Positions 45,571 through 55,546 of a stretch of 64,000 bases of DNA are shown piece after piece. The translations under genes and the position numbers were made by a program. Below the pieces are notes generated by a model. It saw only the letters and a program-made list of their open reading frames with translations, did not search any database and had not been told where the DNA came from. The first letter of the stretch is position 1; the number at the start of each line of letters is the position of its first letter. Source of the stretch: Algoriphagus aquaeductus (GTDB taxonomy: Bacteria > Bacteroidota > Bacteroidia > Cytophagales > Cyclobacteriaceae); the NCBI RefSeq assembly GCF_003253485.1, contig NZ_QKTX01000003.1, positions 248,001-312,000 of the forward strand, given 5' to 3'.

Positions 45571-48500
45571 TGAATCAACAGTTTTCCGCTGACTGAATCC
45601 TGGTCCAAATCGGATTCTGACTTAAGCGTTAATTTGTAAATATAAGTTCCTTTCGCTGGATATTTTGTCATGCTTTGTAAAAAAATCCAGTGCCAATCAT
45701 CAATTATTTCATTCGCTTTCACTAAACGTCTGGAATCAGAAAAAAGTATCTGACCCAATGTAGAGTAAACTTCTAAAGTTGCCTCGAGGTTTTCACCCGG
45801 CCGATTATGCCGAAAGAAAAAGGAAGATTTTTCCAAAGCTGGGTTAGGATAAACCCGATGTTCTACTATGCTGATTCTTTCACTGCCTCGGACTTCAATG
45901 GTAAAGGAAAGTTCACTTTTGTTGCCGGCGTTGTCCCAGGCTAAAATCCGGATTTGATTCATTCCTTCGATCAAGCCTTTGAGAATCATGGTGATTTCTC
46001 CTTTTTGAAATCCTCCTTCAAGCGCTTTAAATAAGTGATTGATGGGAATCAGTGGGCCTTGGTTGATCTGGATACTTAAGAATTTCTCCCTGTCTCTCGA
46101 TGAAATATATATTCCGCTTTCGTCAGAAAATTCCGCTTTTAAAGAAACTTGTCTGGTAGGGATCACCAATGGCCCTTCCTTGCTTCCTGGGATTTGTGCT
46201 TGGATTTCAGGCCCCGTCTTGTCAGTAATCGGGTTTTGGGAAATTCCGCCTACGATCGGTTGAATGACTCCTCCAGCTTGGATCAATTGAATACTGTCCC
46301 ATGCCACGAGGCGGAGGTTTACCGTGGCAAATTCCGGATTAATTTCAGCGGGAAGTTGAAACTGACCTATAAATCTTCCGTTTTTCACTTCTCCCTCACC
46401 TTTAAACAGCAGATCTGATTCGTCTTTAAATTCGAAGGGAGTATTTTCATCTCCAAAAGTTTGAATGTGGACTGGCTTATCGCTCAATTCCAGCCGAAAA
46501 AATCCGTTAAAATTAGGAAGAGTGGCTTCGGTCATCGGATCGATGATCATTCCTTCATACTGGACTTTTTGAAAGGGCCGGATAGAATCCAAATCATTGC
46601 CGGTAGTGGCATCAGAGATTTTTTCGAGTTTTATACCCAATTCTGGAGTATTCAAAAACATGCTCGGATCTCCCAGAAGAGAGAAATTCCTGTTCAATGA
46701 ACCGTTGAGACTCTTGTTTTTGGTGTTTTTAAAAATATTACCCAAGCTTTGGTAATTGAAATCTACTTTTCTGAAAACCTCTTCGATGAAGGCTTGATTT
46801 AAAGAAAAATTGACACTGCTAAAGACAGGTCTGCCCGTACTGAGAAGGCTGATGGCCCCTTTATTCTTGGAAAAGAGTAACTCTTCTGCCGCGGATCGGA
46901 AAAATGGGCTGTCGTGTCTACCAAACTCGCAGGTCGCAGTCATCCAAAGGGCTAACTGGTCCTGATTTGCCCAGTCGGCAATATCCTGGACTCTAAAGAT
47001 TTCTTCTGCAGTCAGAGTCGTTTCATTCCCATGACCGATATAGTTAAGGATCAATGCCCCCTGTTCCAGATTTTGTTCGAGCGCAGTCCTTAATTGGGGG
47101 GAAGACTGAGTTCCTCCGGACCGGATTTGTTCAAATCGGTCCAAGTAAAGTTTTTCAAGTCCAAAGAAAGGGTGGTTTTTCGAGAGAAAGTCAGCATGGA
47201 CCTCGGCATCTCTCATGTGGATGGAATTGTCTCCATCATCGGCCACGATAATTAACCTTTGATTGAAAGGAAGTTGAAAGCGTAAATTTTCATACCGGAT
47301 CAATTTTTCTACCCAAATATTGGCTTCCTCGAAGGTGATCGCGGGTACGCGGCCAACTCCGATCTTCATAGGCTCATCTCCGGATTGTGACTCCTCCCAT
47401 TCCCCCTGTCCCCAATCGATCAGACCCAAAAAATCATCCGAGCTGAAAGTGCGCAACGGATCGAGACTGTTTCGGCTGGTGTAAATAGGGATCAGATTTG
47501 GCCTTCCGCCGAGTTTATTTTTATAGTCAAAGGTTCCTTTTCCTAGGATGAGCACCTGTTTGAGCCGTGATCCAGCATGGTATTGAGAAGCGATGAAATT
47601 ACGGATGGCGGTCAGGTCCTTATTCCCATATCCAAACTGATCAAAAATATCCGTAATCGGCACCACCTGTGCAGGGATCCCTTTACTCAATTTATGGTCC
47701 CGAAGTTTAAGTGCAACTGCATTGAAAAGTGGGGAGGTAATGATTAATAATTCCGGATAGGCAGTGGAAATCTCTTGGGATATTGGCTGGAGATTTTGAA
47801 CGGCTTTGGTGTCGTTTTGAGAAAAGATTACCCACTTTTTTCCTTTGGCCGAAATCCCTGTTGTGAAAGCTTTAGGATGGTAGAAATCACTGATTTCCCA
47901 GGTGTTTAGCGACGTAGGAAGAGAAATCAGTTCTTCGGTTTTTCCATAAAAGATTCCGGAGGATAAGGTGGAGTTTTGTACCGGTATTCCCAGGGAAATG
48001 AAGTCTAGATGCCCCGATCCCGATCCTTGAAAAGTTACCCTAATTTGGTTTAATCGATTGTATGCCGGGTTGAACTGCAATTGAATTTCACTTTCTCTCC
48101 CTTTGATTCCGTATGTGGAATTGGGAATAGGATCAAAAGTTTGTTCGGAAAGAAGATCATTTCCGGAGAAGATTCTTATTTGTGAACTGGAGCTTGGTTG
48201 AGCCATGACCTTGGCTTTCATCAGCCAGGGTTCAGAGCCTTCAGAGGATATCCCAAAAGAAATATTTAGACTTTGTCCTGTACGGATCGGGTCAGAATAC
48301 CATGATCTTCCCGAGTTAAGCAAGTTGATTTTTTCTTCCTTAAAACTTCGGATGGAGTACCAAACTGTGCCCGGATTGGCTCCATCGTTAACGCCCGTTT
48401 GTGCTTGAATTCTTTTTGGAGATGCTTTTTTACCGAGTAAATACTTCAGGGTATCGGTATAGAGGTGATGGTTGTATTGGATTTCTCCCAGTTCATTAAT

Positions 48501-48797
48501 TGAAGCGGTGTGTGGTCCTTCCAAGAAAAAGAACAAAAAGTCCCCTTCTTTCCATGCCGGGATTTCCTGTAATTCCAGTTGCGTAGAATCCAGAATTTGA
48601 GGTAGCATTCCGGGATATCCATACACCGCTAGTTCATCCAGACTGCTAAATCCCGCTTGTCTGGCATCAGAAGAGGAGATTTTATAAACTCCCGCCTCGG
48701 TGACTCCGAATTTCATCAGGGAAGATTGCCCAAAGGAAATTGAGAGGGGTAGCCCAAAAAAAAGTATTGAAATTATGGTAAGCGCCGTTTTCCTCAT
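45567..48797 (-). CDS. porU: Type IX secretion sortase PorU
   Basis: The 1076-residue gingipain-like (C25) peptidase sits on the cell surface, where it removes the C-terminal signal of T9SS cargo and attaches it to lipopolysaccharide. It has a signal peptide (about 1-23), a long N-terminal section, the catalytic histidine H589 in NYIGHGNETTLT and the catalytic cysteine C623 in TATCEFGRHDSPF. The last 90 residues (VYPNPALEKSSFFF...LLIQ) form its own T9SS C-terminal domain. Its ATG overlaps the pssA stop (ATGA), and its stop overlaps porV. Confidence 0.95.
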   Translation of the reverse strand: MRKTALTIISILFFGLPLSISFGQSSLMKFGVTEAGVYKISSSDARQAGFSSLDELAVYGYPGMLPQILDSTQLELQEIPAWKEGDFLFFFLEGPHTASINELGEIQYNHHLYTDTLKYLLGKKASPKRIQAQTGVNDGANPGTVWYSIRSFKEEKINLLNSGRSWYSDPIRTGQSLNISFGISSEGSEPWLMKAKVMAQPSSSSQIRIFSGNDLLSEQTFDPIPNSTYGIKGRESEIQLQFNPAYNRLNQIRVTFQGSGSGHLDFISLGIPVQNSTLSSGIFYGKTEELISLPTSLNTWEISDFYHPKAFTTGISAKGKKWVIFSQNDTKAVQNLQPISQEISTAYPELLIITSPLFNAVALKLRDHKLSKGIPAQVVPITDIFDQFGYGNKDLTAIRNFIASQYHAGSRLKQVLILGKGTFDYKNKLGGRPNLIPIYTSRNSLDPLRTFSSDDFLGLIDWGQGEWEESQSGDEPMKIGVGRVPAITFEEANIWVEKLIRYENLRFQLPFNQRLIIVADDGDNSIHMRDAEVHADFLSKNHPFFGLEKLYLDRFEQIRSGGTQSSPQLRTALEQNLEQGALILNYIGHGNETTLTAEEIFRVQDIADWANQDQLALWMTATCEFGRHDSPFFRSAAEELLFSKNKGAISLLSTGRPVFSSVNFSLNQAFIEEVFRKVDFNYQSLGNIFKNTKNKSLNGSLNRNFSLLGDPSMFLNTPELGIKLEKISDATTGNDLDSIRPFQKVQYEGMIIDPMTEATLPNFNGFFRLELSDKPVHIQTFGDENTPFEFKDESDLLFKGEGEVKNGRFIGQFQLPAEINPEFATVNLRLVAWDSIQLIQAGGVIQPIVGGISQNPITDKTGPEIQAQIPGSKEGPLVIPTRQVSLKAEFSDESGIYISSRDREKFLSIQINQGPLIPINHLFKALEGGFQKGEITMILKGLIEGMNQIRILAWDNAGNKSELSFTIEVRGSERISIVEHRVYPNPALEKSSFFFRHNRPGENLEATLEVYSTLGQILFSDSRRLVKANEIIDDWHWIFLQSMTKYPAKGTYIYKLTLKSESDLDQDSVSGKLLIQ

Positions 48798-49486
48798 TCA
48801 CTTCCTGTGGCTTGCTCCAAAATGGATAAACCAATATACACCAAAATCACCAACGGGATACCCGCAAGTTGCATCCAGGCAAAAGAGGTGAGTCCAATAA
48901 AAATAAGCAGGTATCGGGTTTTGTTGGAAGCGAGGGAATAATCTTTGAATTTCAGTGCAATCAGAGGGATTTCTGAAACCAGTAGGATCGAGAAGATCCA
49001 AGCAATCACCACCATTGATAGGGGGAGTAATAAAAGACTTCCCCAAGATGGATACTGAACGGCGAAGTGTGGAAGGGTAGAGATGAAGAGCGCATTTGCC
49101 GGGGTCGGCAATCCAATGAAACGATCGGATTGGCGTGTATCCAGGTTGAATTTTGCAAGCCGATAGGCCGACAGCATGGGCACAATCAAGGTGAGGTAGG
49201 GTAGCCAATCCAGATCTGATTTAGATTTGGTGAGTGAAAAAAGGATCACACCAGGCAGCACCCCAAATGACACCACATCGGCCAAGGAATCCAATTCTTT
49301 TCCTATCGCACTTTGCACGCGCAACAGACGTGCGGCAAATCCATCAAAAAAATCAAATCCAGCGGCAATCAAAACGAAGTAAGCTCCTGAAAGGATGTCG
49401 CCTTGGATGACCCAAATGATTCCGGACACTCCAAAAAACAGGTTGAGGAGCGTCAAGGCATTGGGTATGTGTCTTCGGATTTTCAA
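48794..49486 (-). CDS. pssA: CDP-diacylglycerol--serine O-phosphatidyltransferase
   Basis: The 230-residue enzyme makes phosphatidylserine, the precursor of phosphatidylethanolamine. The CDP-alcohol phosphotransferase motif is complete: DFFDGFAARLLRVQSAIGKE and LDSLADVVSFG. About seven membrane helices. The start is a TTG at 49486 (KIRRHIPNALTLLNL is the usual beginning), which overlaps the preceding gene's TGA as TTGA; no ATG is available nearby. It is second in a five-gene overlapping operon with porU and porV. Confidence 0.94.
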   Translation of the reverse strand: MKIRRHIPNALTLLNLFFGVSGIIWVIQGDILSGAYFVLIAAGFDFFDGFAARLLRVQSAIGKELDSLADVVSFGVLPGVILFSLTKSKSDLDWLPYLTLIVPMLSAYRLAKFNLDTRQSDRFIGLPTPANALFISTLPHFAVQYPSWGSLLLLPLSMVVIAWIFSILLVSEIPLIALKFKDYSLASNKTRYLLIFIGLTSFAWMQLAGIPLVILVYIGLSILEQATGSE

Positions 49487-50136
49487 TGGAATGCTTTTTC
49501 TCCAACAAAAGGATTGTAAATTTTTTCGAAGCCGATGGTGGTTTCGGGACCATGACCTGGAAAAACCACCGTTTCATCCGGTAGCTCGAACAATTGACTT
49601 TTTATTTTCTCCAAGAGCAGCTGATGGTTTCCTCCAGGCAAGTCAGTCCGGCCAATACTCCCACGAAAGAGAGTGTCCCCTGCAATGCATCGGCGACTCG
49701 GGCTGTGGTAAAATACCACATGCCCCGGAGAATGCCCGGGGACAAAGAGAATATTCAGTTCTTCTTTTCCTACCCGGATCACCTGTGCTTCTTCGAGAAA
49801 CTCTCCGGGTTCGGCGGATTCATAGCCATGAAAGCCGTAATTAGGAGCGTAAACTTCCACTGATTTGAGAACTTGAGCTTCTTTTGGGTGAATTTTAAGT
49901 GTAAGACCAAACTTGCGTATCGCCCACGCATTCCCCAACACATGGTCGATATGGCAATGGGTATTCAAAAGTTGGGAGACCTGAAGTCCTTCATTTTGAA
50001 TAAAATCCTCCAGTTCTCTCCGCTCAAGGGCCGTGTGACAACCCGGGTCAATCAAAGCAGCCTGACCTGTTTCGTCGTAGGTTAAATAGGTGTTTTCCTG
50101 AAATGGATTGAAGGTGAAGCACTTAATTTGAAGCAT
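49483..50136 (-). CDS. Metallo-beta-lactamase-fold hydrolase (glyoxalase II-like)
   Basis: The 217-residue protein has the binuclear zinc site of the family: THCHIDHVLG, FVPGHSPGHV, IAGDTLF and the last histidine in VFPGHGPET. It resembles hydroxyacylglutathione-hydrolase-like proteins of Bacteroidota, but without the C-terminal glutathione-binding helices, so the substrate is open. The ATG at 50136 (MLQIKCFTFNPFQENTY) is chosen; the longer frame reaches into the divergent gene. It leads the pssA-porU-porV operon. Confidence 0.9.
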   Translation of the reverse strand: MLQIKCFTFNPFQENTYLTYDETGQAALIDPGCHTALERRELEDFIQNEGLQVSQLLNTHCHIDHVLGNAWAIRKFGLTLKIHPKEAQVLKSVEVYAPNYGFHGYESAEPGEFLEEAQVIRVGKEELNILFVPGHSPGHVVFYHSPSRRCIAGDTLFRGSIGRTDLPGGNHQLLLEKIKSQLFELPDETVVFPGHGPETTIGFEKIYNPFVGEKAFH

Positions 50137-50191
50137 CTGAAAAGTCCTCGTGATCTGGACAAAGTAAGGAATTATGGCGTTAATTTGGGCC

Positions 50192-51238
50192 ATGGAATTT
50201 GATTTTTTAATCATAGGTCAAGGTCTTGCAGGAACTGCCTTGGGATATCGTCTTCTCAAGGAAGGGAAAAATGTGCTCATTTTGGACCAGCCGCACCAAA
50301 ATCAAAGCAGCAGGATCGCGGCAGGATTATACAATCCGGTCACGGGGAGAAAAATGGTAAAAACCTGGATGGGTGAACTGCTTTTTCCAAACATCGAACC
50401 TTTCTACCGGGAACTGGAAGAGGTGACGGGAAGAAGCTTTCTCAATTCAAAACAGATTTATCGTCCCTTTTTGTCTGTAGAAGAGCAGAATGAATGGATG
50501 GGACATTCGAGTGATCCGGAAATTCAGATTTTTATTCAGAAAATTTTCACGGAAAGCCAATATTCCGAATTGAAAGACCCCTATGGAGGAGTTTTGCTTT
50601 GCATGTCGGGTTGGTTGGATATCAACTCTCTTTTGGACGGCATGGGGGAGTTTTTTGGAGATCGTCTCAGGGTTGAATCATTCCAAGAAGGAGAATTGGA
50701 AAAAAATTCCAACGGGTGGAGCTATCGGGGAATTCTTTTCAAAAACCTGATTTATTGTAGTGGTGTGGCGTCCAAAGATTCCCGATTCTTTTCTTTTTTG
50801 CCTTTCGCTCCGGTGAAAGGGGAAATCTTGGAAGTTGAACAAGGATTTAATCCGGATTTTATCGTGAATCGAGGGGTTTTTCGGGTTCATTTGGGAGGAA
50901 AAACATTCCGGGTGGGTTCCACCTACACTTGGCATGACCTGGAATTGGGGCCTACAGAACGGGCAAAAGTTGAACTTTTGGATAAGTTGAATGAGGTGGT
51001 TAAAGTCCCTGTAGAAGGGGTTATTTCTCATAAATCAGGGATTAGACCGGCTACCAAAGACCGAAAGCCATTTCTGGGAAAACATCCAACCCATGAAAGC
51101 GTTTACATCTTCAATGGTTTTGGTGCGAAAGGCGTATCATTAATTCCCTATTTTAGTGGGCAAATGGTAGACTTTCTGCTTCATTCCAAGCCATTGATTA
51201 GCGAAGTGGATATCACAAGGTATTTTAAGTATATTTAA
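50192..51238 (+). CDS. FAD-dependent oxidoreductase (DAO family)
   Basis: The 348-residue protein has the dinucleotide motif IIGQGLAGTALGYRLL at its N-terminus, the segment SSRIAAGLYNPVTGRKM and the C-terminal SGIRPATKDRKPFLG and FNGFGAKGVSLIP typical of the MnmC-C-like branch of DAO enzymes. No methyltransferase domain is attached, so a tRNA-modification role is not supported by architecture. The ATG at 50192 is preferred to that at 50174 because the motif then starts in the usual position. It is the first gene of a plus-strand trio. Confidence 0.85.
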   Translation: MEFDFLIIGQGLAGTALGYRLLKEGKNVLILDQPHQNQSSRIAAGLYNPVTGRKMVKTWMGELLFPNIEPFYRELEEVTGRSFLNSKQIYRPFLSVEEQNEWMGHSSDPEIQIFIQKIFTESQYSELKDPYGGVLLCMSGWLDINSLLDGMGEFFGDRLRVESFQEGELEKNSNGWSYRGILFKNLIYCSGVASKDSRFFSFLPFAPVKGEILEVEQGFNPDFIVNRGVFRVHLGGKTFRVGSTYTWHDLELGPTERAKVELLDKLNEVVKVPVEGVISHKSGIRPATKDRKPFLGKHPTHESVYIFNGFGAKGVSLIPYFSGQMVDFLLHSKPLISEVDITRYFKYI

Positions 51239-51259
51239 AACCTATCAATTCTTTCTCGA

Positions 51260-54200
51260 ATGCAAATATCGGTCTTTCGATACCTATTCTTGCTTACGTT
51301 GCTGTTTTCCTTTACCCAGGTATGGGCACAATTTGACCAAGAACGATTTGGAAAAAATCGGGTACAGCACAAGGAAATCAAATGGTACTTTTACTCCTCC
51401 AATAATTTTGAAGTTTATTACTACGATCGGGGAGGGCCCAATGCCAAAATGGCCATTGATTTTTTGGAATCAGAATTTGACAAAATCACCCAAAGTGTAG
51501 GATACGTCGCCTACACCAAACCCAGGATTTACATTTACAACTCCCCCGAAGAAAGACTTCAGAGCAATTTGGGTTTGAATGCCATCCAATATACCGAAGA
51601 GGGTCAGACCAAATTTACAAGATTGATAGCGGAAGTGGCCTACAAAGGCCGCTTAGATCAGTTTAAGGAGGATATCGTTTTTGCAACAGCCAAAGTCATC
51701 ATCAGAGAAATGCTTTATGGGGCGTCGGTTGCGGATGCATTCCAGGCAAATCTGATCAATGATTTCCCCGATTGGTATGTAGATGGAGTCGCACTTTATC
51801 TCGCGAAAGGTTGGAGTCGGGAAATGGATGATTTTATCCGGCAGTTTTTAAAGGATAATTCCAACCCCAAAATTCATAATCTGACCGGTGTTGAAGCAGG
51901 TTTGGTAGGACAGTCCATTTGGAATTATATCTCAGAAAAGTACGGTAGAAGATATGTATCCAGTATCCTAAATCTTTCCAGGATCAACAGGAATGAGGAG
52001 AATAGTATTGCCAATACCATAGGACTCAATTTCAAGACCTTTTTCAAAGATTGGCAACAGTATTATTTGAAGGTAAATGAACCGGTTTACAATTCATTTA
52101 AGCAATTGAAGCCTGAAAATGCCATCGCCACTACCTCTTCCCGAGTAGACGGAGCGATTTCTGACGTCAAGTTCAGTCCTGATGGGTTGAAATTAGCCTA
52201 TGTGATCAATAATGCGGGGAAATTCAAGGTCATTGTCAGAGACCTTTCTTCAGGATCTGAGCAGACCGTATTTCAAGGCGGAGCAAAATATGAGGAACTC
52301 CCGGCCAACCTGAGTGCGCCGGTCATTGCATGGAGAGACTCTGCCAATATTGCCATTGCTTCTTTCAAAAGAGGATTTACCACACTCCGACAACGGTCTA
52401 TAGACGGCACCTCACAGGATAAAATTTTCCTAAGAAATATTACTCAAATCCTCAGCCTGGACTTCAATGAATCGGGCAGGAATATGGTGCTTTCAGCTAT
52501 TTCAAATGGCAGAACTGATATCTACACCCTCAATGTAAGGGGACAGGGTAAAAGGCTGACCAATGATCTCTTTGATGATCTTACCCCGGTCTTTTTGAAT
52601 GATTCTACGATCATTTATTCTTCCAATTTCACTGAGCTTCCGGACTCCGTACTCACGGCTACTCCAGATATCAAACTTATACCTTCACAGTATAATCTGT
52701 TTATGGTTCAGGTTTTGAAAGACACTACGGAGTTTTCCAAACTAACCAATGCAAACAGTGTGAACTTGATGCCGAGGAAGTTAAATAACAACTCGGTTCT
52801 CTATCTGAGTGACTTAAGTGGAATCACCAATATGATGAGATTCAGTATTGGGAATCAGGTTTCCAATCAAATTTCTGCTTACGACAAGAGTGTGGAGGTT
52901 TTTGACGTCACCGGACGAATGAATAAGATCGCATATGCAGTCCGTAACGGTAAGGAATCTTACCTTTTTGTCGAAGGATTCAGTGGAGCCGATCAATTTA
53001 CACCCAGCACACCGAGGGTTCAATTGGCCCAGGCCAAAGATCTCAATGAAAGATTGGCCGCAAGGAGACTCCTAGAAGCGAGGACTCAGACTCCTGAAGC
53101 GCCTGCAGCAAAGCAACCGACCCAGCAAGAACTGAGGCAGGCGGTATCCGTGGATACTACCCAGGCCAAGACTTCTTCCATCAATTTAGACCGATTGCGT
53201 TTTGAGTCCAGAAAAGGAGTCAACACGGATAATTATGTGTTTGATACCGTGCCCGCTACCTCCATCATTCCGCAGCAGTCGGGCAATACCAGAACTGATC
53301 CTAATCGGACGAGTTTACTGGAGTCCTTCAGAAGACAATCGCTCCAAAAAAGAGTGTCAGGTCCAAGGGAAATGGAACCTCAGTTTTTCACCAATAATAT
53401 TAATACCCGATTTGTCGTAGATCCTTTGAGGGGCTTCGGAATTAATCTGAATGGAAAAATGACTGATATTCTGGACAACCATGTGTTTATGGGAGGAATA
53501 ATGACGTCATTGGATTTTAGCTCGGGTGGTGATGTCTGGTTTGAATATGAGTATCTAAAGTCCCGTTTGGACTTCCGGGGCAGGTATGACCGAAAAACCA
53601 TACGGGTTTCTGAGGGAGACGTTACTTTCCAAAAGTATGTCTTGACTAAGGTGGAGGCAGGGGTCTCGTATCCTTTTAATATTCACTCGAGATTTTATGC
53701 CGCCCCGTTTTTGGCAAAATCCCAATACCTCAACCTTAATTCAGATTCTGTCATATTTGGCCAAGTACCAGAGCAAAACCGTTTTGATGTCAACTATCTG
53801 GGTGGAAAAGCAGAATTTGTGTATGACCGTACCGAACCAATGGGATTGTACTCGTTCACGGGTACGAAAGGAAAGGTTGGATTTATGCATTACCAAGGCT
53901 TGAACCATAGCAGTAGGTCATTCAGCAATTTTTACTTGGATATCCGCAATTATCAGAAAGTTCACAAAAACATTGTCTTGGCCTCCAAGCTGTATTTCGG
54001 GTCCTTTATGGGTGCAAATCCCCAAAACTACCTCGTAGGTGGAATGGACAATTGGCTGTTTAATGAATTTTATAACCCTCCGAGCAACAGGCCCGAGCCT
54101 TCACCTGTCAGAAATCCCTCTGGAGCCGAGAATTCAAATATTTTATTTGCGGACTTTGTGGATCTGAGAGGCTATGATTATGACGAAATCAGAGGCAGGA

Positions 54201-54562
54201 ATGTATTTACTTTTACCACCGAGCTTCGATTACCCTTATTCTCTTATCTGACCAGAGGAAATATATCATCCAACTTTGTGCGAAATTTCCAGCTGGTAGG
54301 CTTCTATGATATCGGTTCGGCCTGGAACGATGCAGCTCCTTGGGAACGGGTCAATGATCAGAATACTGAAGTAGTCAATACCGTCGGTTCTCCGTTTGTG
54401 ATTGTCTTGAACAATTTTAATAATCCTTGGCTTCAAAGTTATGGCGCAGGTCTAAGAACGGTCCTTCTGAATTACTATGTGAAATTCGATGTCGCTCGAC
54501 CTATTCGAAATTATAAAGCCGAAGACCTGAGATTTTACTTTACTTTGGGGTACAATTTCTAA
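51260..54562 (+). CDS. TolB-like propeller protein with C-terminal outer-membrane barrel
   Basis: The 1100-residue protein has a signal peptide (about 1-23, ending WAQF), a domain resembling gluzincin/MA peptidases (about 35-265), a WD40/TolB-type propeller (about 280-590, VKFSPDGLKLAYV), a Gln/Thr-rich linker (about 590-700) and a beta-barrel domain from about 715 to the end (LRFYFTLGYNF). The peptidase-like region has R149-E-M-L-Y where HExxH is expected and D175-G for the third ligand, so it is almost certainly not a protease. It is probably outer-membrane, with the propeller in the periplasm. It begins 21 bases after the oxidoreductase gene. Confidence 0.8.
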   Translation: MQISVFRYLFLLTLLFSFTQVWAQFDQERFGKNRVQHKEIKWYFYSSNNFEVYYYDRGGPNAKMAIDFLESEFDKITQSVGYVAYTKPRIYIYNSPEERLQSNLGLNAIQYTEEGQTKFTRLIAEVAYKGRLDQFKEDIVFATAKVIIREMLYGASVADAFQANLINDFPDWYVDGVALYLAKGWSREMDDFIRQFLKDNSNPKIHNLTGVEAGLVGQSIWNYISEKYGRRYVSSILNLSRINRNEENSIANTIGLNFKTFFKDWQQYYLKVNEPVYNSFKQLKPENAIATTSSRVDGAISDVKFSPDGLKLAYVINNAGKFKVIVRDLSSGSEQTVFQGGAKYEELPANLSAPVIAWRDSANIAIASFKRGFTTLRQRSIDGTSQDKIFLRNITQILSLDFNESGRNMVLSAISNGRTDIYTLNVRGQGKRLTNDLFDDLTPVFLNDSTIIYSSNFTELPDSVLTATPDIKLIPSQYNLFMVQVLKDTTEFSKLTNANSVNLMPRKLNNNSVLYLSDLSGITNMMRFSIGNQVSNQISAYDKSVEVFDVTGRMNKIAYAVRNGKESYLFVEGFSGADQFTPSTPRVQLAQAKDLNERLAARRLLEARTQTPEAPAAKQPTQQELRQAVSVDTTQAKTSSINLDRLRFESRKGVNTDNYVFDTVPATSIIPQQSGNTRTDPNRTSLLESFRRQSLQKRVSGPREMEPQFFTNNINTRFVVDPLRGFGINLNGKMTDILDNHVFMGGIMTSLDFSSGGDVWFEYEYLKSRLDFRGRYDRKTIRVSEGDVTFQKYVLTKVEAGVSYPFNIHSRFYAAPFLAKSQYLNLNSDSVIFGQVPEQNRFDVNYLGGKAEFVYDRTEPMGLYSFTGTKGKVGFMHYQGLNHSSRSFSNFYLDIRNYQKVHKNIVLASKLYFGSFMGANPQNYLVGGMDNWLFNEFYNPPSNRPEPSPVRNPSGAENSNILFADFVDLRGYDYDEIRGRNVFTFTTELRLPLFSYLTRGNISSNFVRNFQLVGFYDIGSAWNDAAPWERVNDQNTEVVNTVGSPFVIVLNNFNNPWLQSYGAGLRTVLLNYYVKFDVARPIRNYKAEDLRFYFTLGYNF

Positions 54563-54575
54563 TACCTAATTATTT

Positions 54576-55454
54576 ATGATCAAATCTATGACCGGCTTTG
54601 GTGTAGCCGGCTTTGAGAATGAGCATATGGTGATCCAAGTGGAGGTTCGCTCGCTCAACTCAAAGTTTTTGGACCTTTCGGTCCGAAGCCCCCGACAATT
54701 CTCCGACAAGGAACCTGAAATCAGAAATCTGGTTCAGGGTATTCTAGATCGGGGGAAAGTCAGTGTCTCCATTGAATTTTTGGCCAAAGGAAGTCAACAT
54801 CTTCCTGTCAGCATCAACGAGGATTTGTTTAAATCTTATTTTCAGGAATTCAAAAGACTTGGAGCTCTCGTCAATCAGCATCCCGCAGATTTGTTCAAAT
54901 TGGCACTTCAGGCTCCAAATGTGATGATCAGTACGCCTGTAGATCGTGAAGAATCTACAGATTGGGATCAAGTCAAAGCTGTGTTGCAGGAAGCGATCAT
55001 GAAGTGTGAGGAGTTTAGAAAAGACGAAGGAGAATCTTTGTATCAAAAACTGAAAGAAAGCATCCTTACCATCAGGGGAGGCTTGCAAAGAGTGCAAGAG
55101 GAAGACCCGGGTAGAAAAGAGAAGATCCAATCCCGAATCAGAGGCCATTTTTCACAATGGTTGGATGAAAACTCCTTTGATGCGAATCGTTTTGAGCAAG
55201 AGTTGATTTATTATTTTGAAAAGATCGATATCACAGAAGAAATCGTACGATTGGAAACACACTTGGATTATTTCCTAAAATCCATGGATAAGGAAGTAAA
55301 TCAGGGTAAAAAGCTCGGGTTTATCAGTCAGGAGATCGGAAGAGAGATCAATACTATCGGTTCAAAGGCTAATGACGCAGAAATCCAAAAACATGTGATC
55401 TTGATGAAAGATGAGTTGGAAAAAATCAAGGAACAATCTTTAAATGTCCTCTAA
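54576..55454 (+). CDS. yicC: YicC/YloC-family endoribonuclease
   Basis: The 292-residue protein matches YicC: it opens with IKSMTGFGVAGFE, has EVRSLNSKFLDLSVR, and ends with the DUF1732 part GKKLGFISQEIGREINTIGSKAND..IQ. Family members cut structured RNA and adjust stress responses. The length is standard. It begins 13 bases after the propeller/barrel gene, so the three plus-strand genes probably form an operon. Confidence 0.95.
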   Translation: MIKSMTGFGVAGFENEHMVIQVEVRSLNSKFLDLSVRSPRQFSDKEPEIRNLVQGILDRGKVSVSIEFLAKGSQHLPVSINEDLFKSYFQEFKRLGALVNQHPADLFKLALQAPNVMISTPVDREESTDWDQVKAVLQEAIMKCEEFRKDEGESLYQKLKESILTIRGGLQRVQEEDPGRKEKIQSRIRGHFSQWLDENSFDANRFEQELIYYFEKIDITEEIVRLETHLDYFLKSMDKEVNQGKKLGFISQEIGREINTIGSKANDAEIQKHVILMKDELEKIKEQSLNVL

Positions 55455-55546
55455 CTAGGGTGAGAGGTGTTTTGGAATAAGATTTTTTAACTAAAGTTTT
55501 TAACATTCTTTTAATACCTAGCTGAACATCCTATATTCCTAGTATT

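Noticed and set aside
50160..50167. CAAAGTAA as a minus-strand -7 element for the porU operon
   Set aside because: One mismatch to TAnnTTTG and no -33 element at the right distance; the operon promoter remains unidentified.
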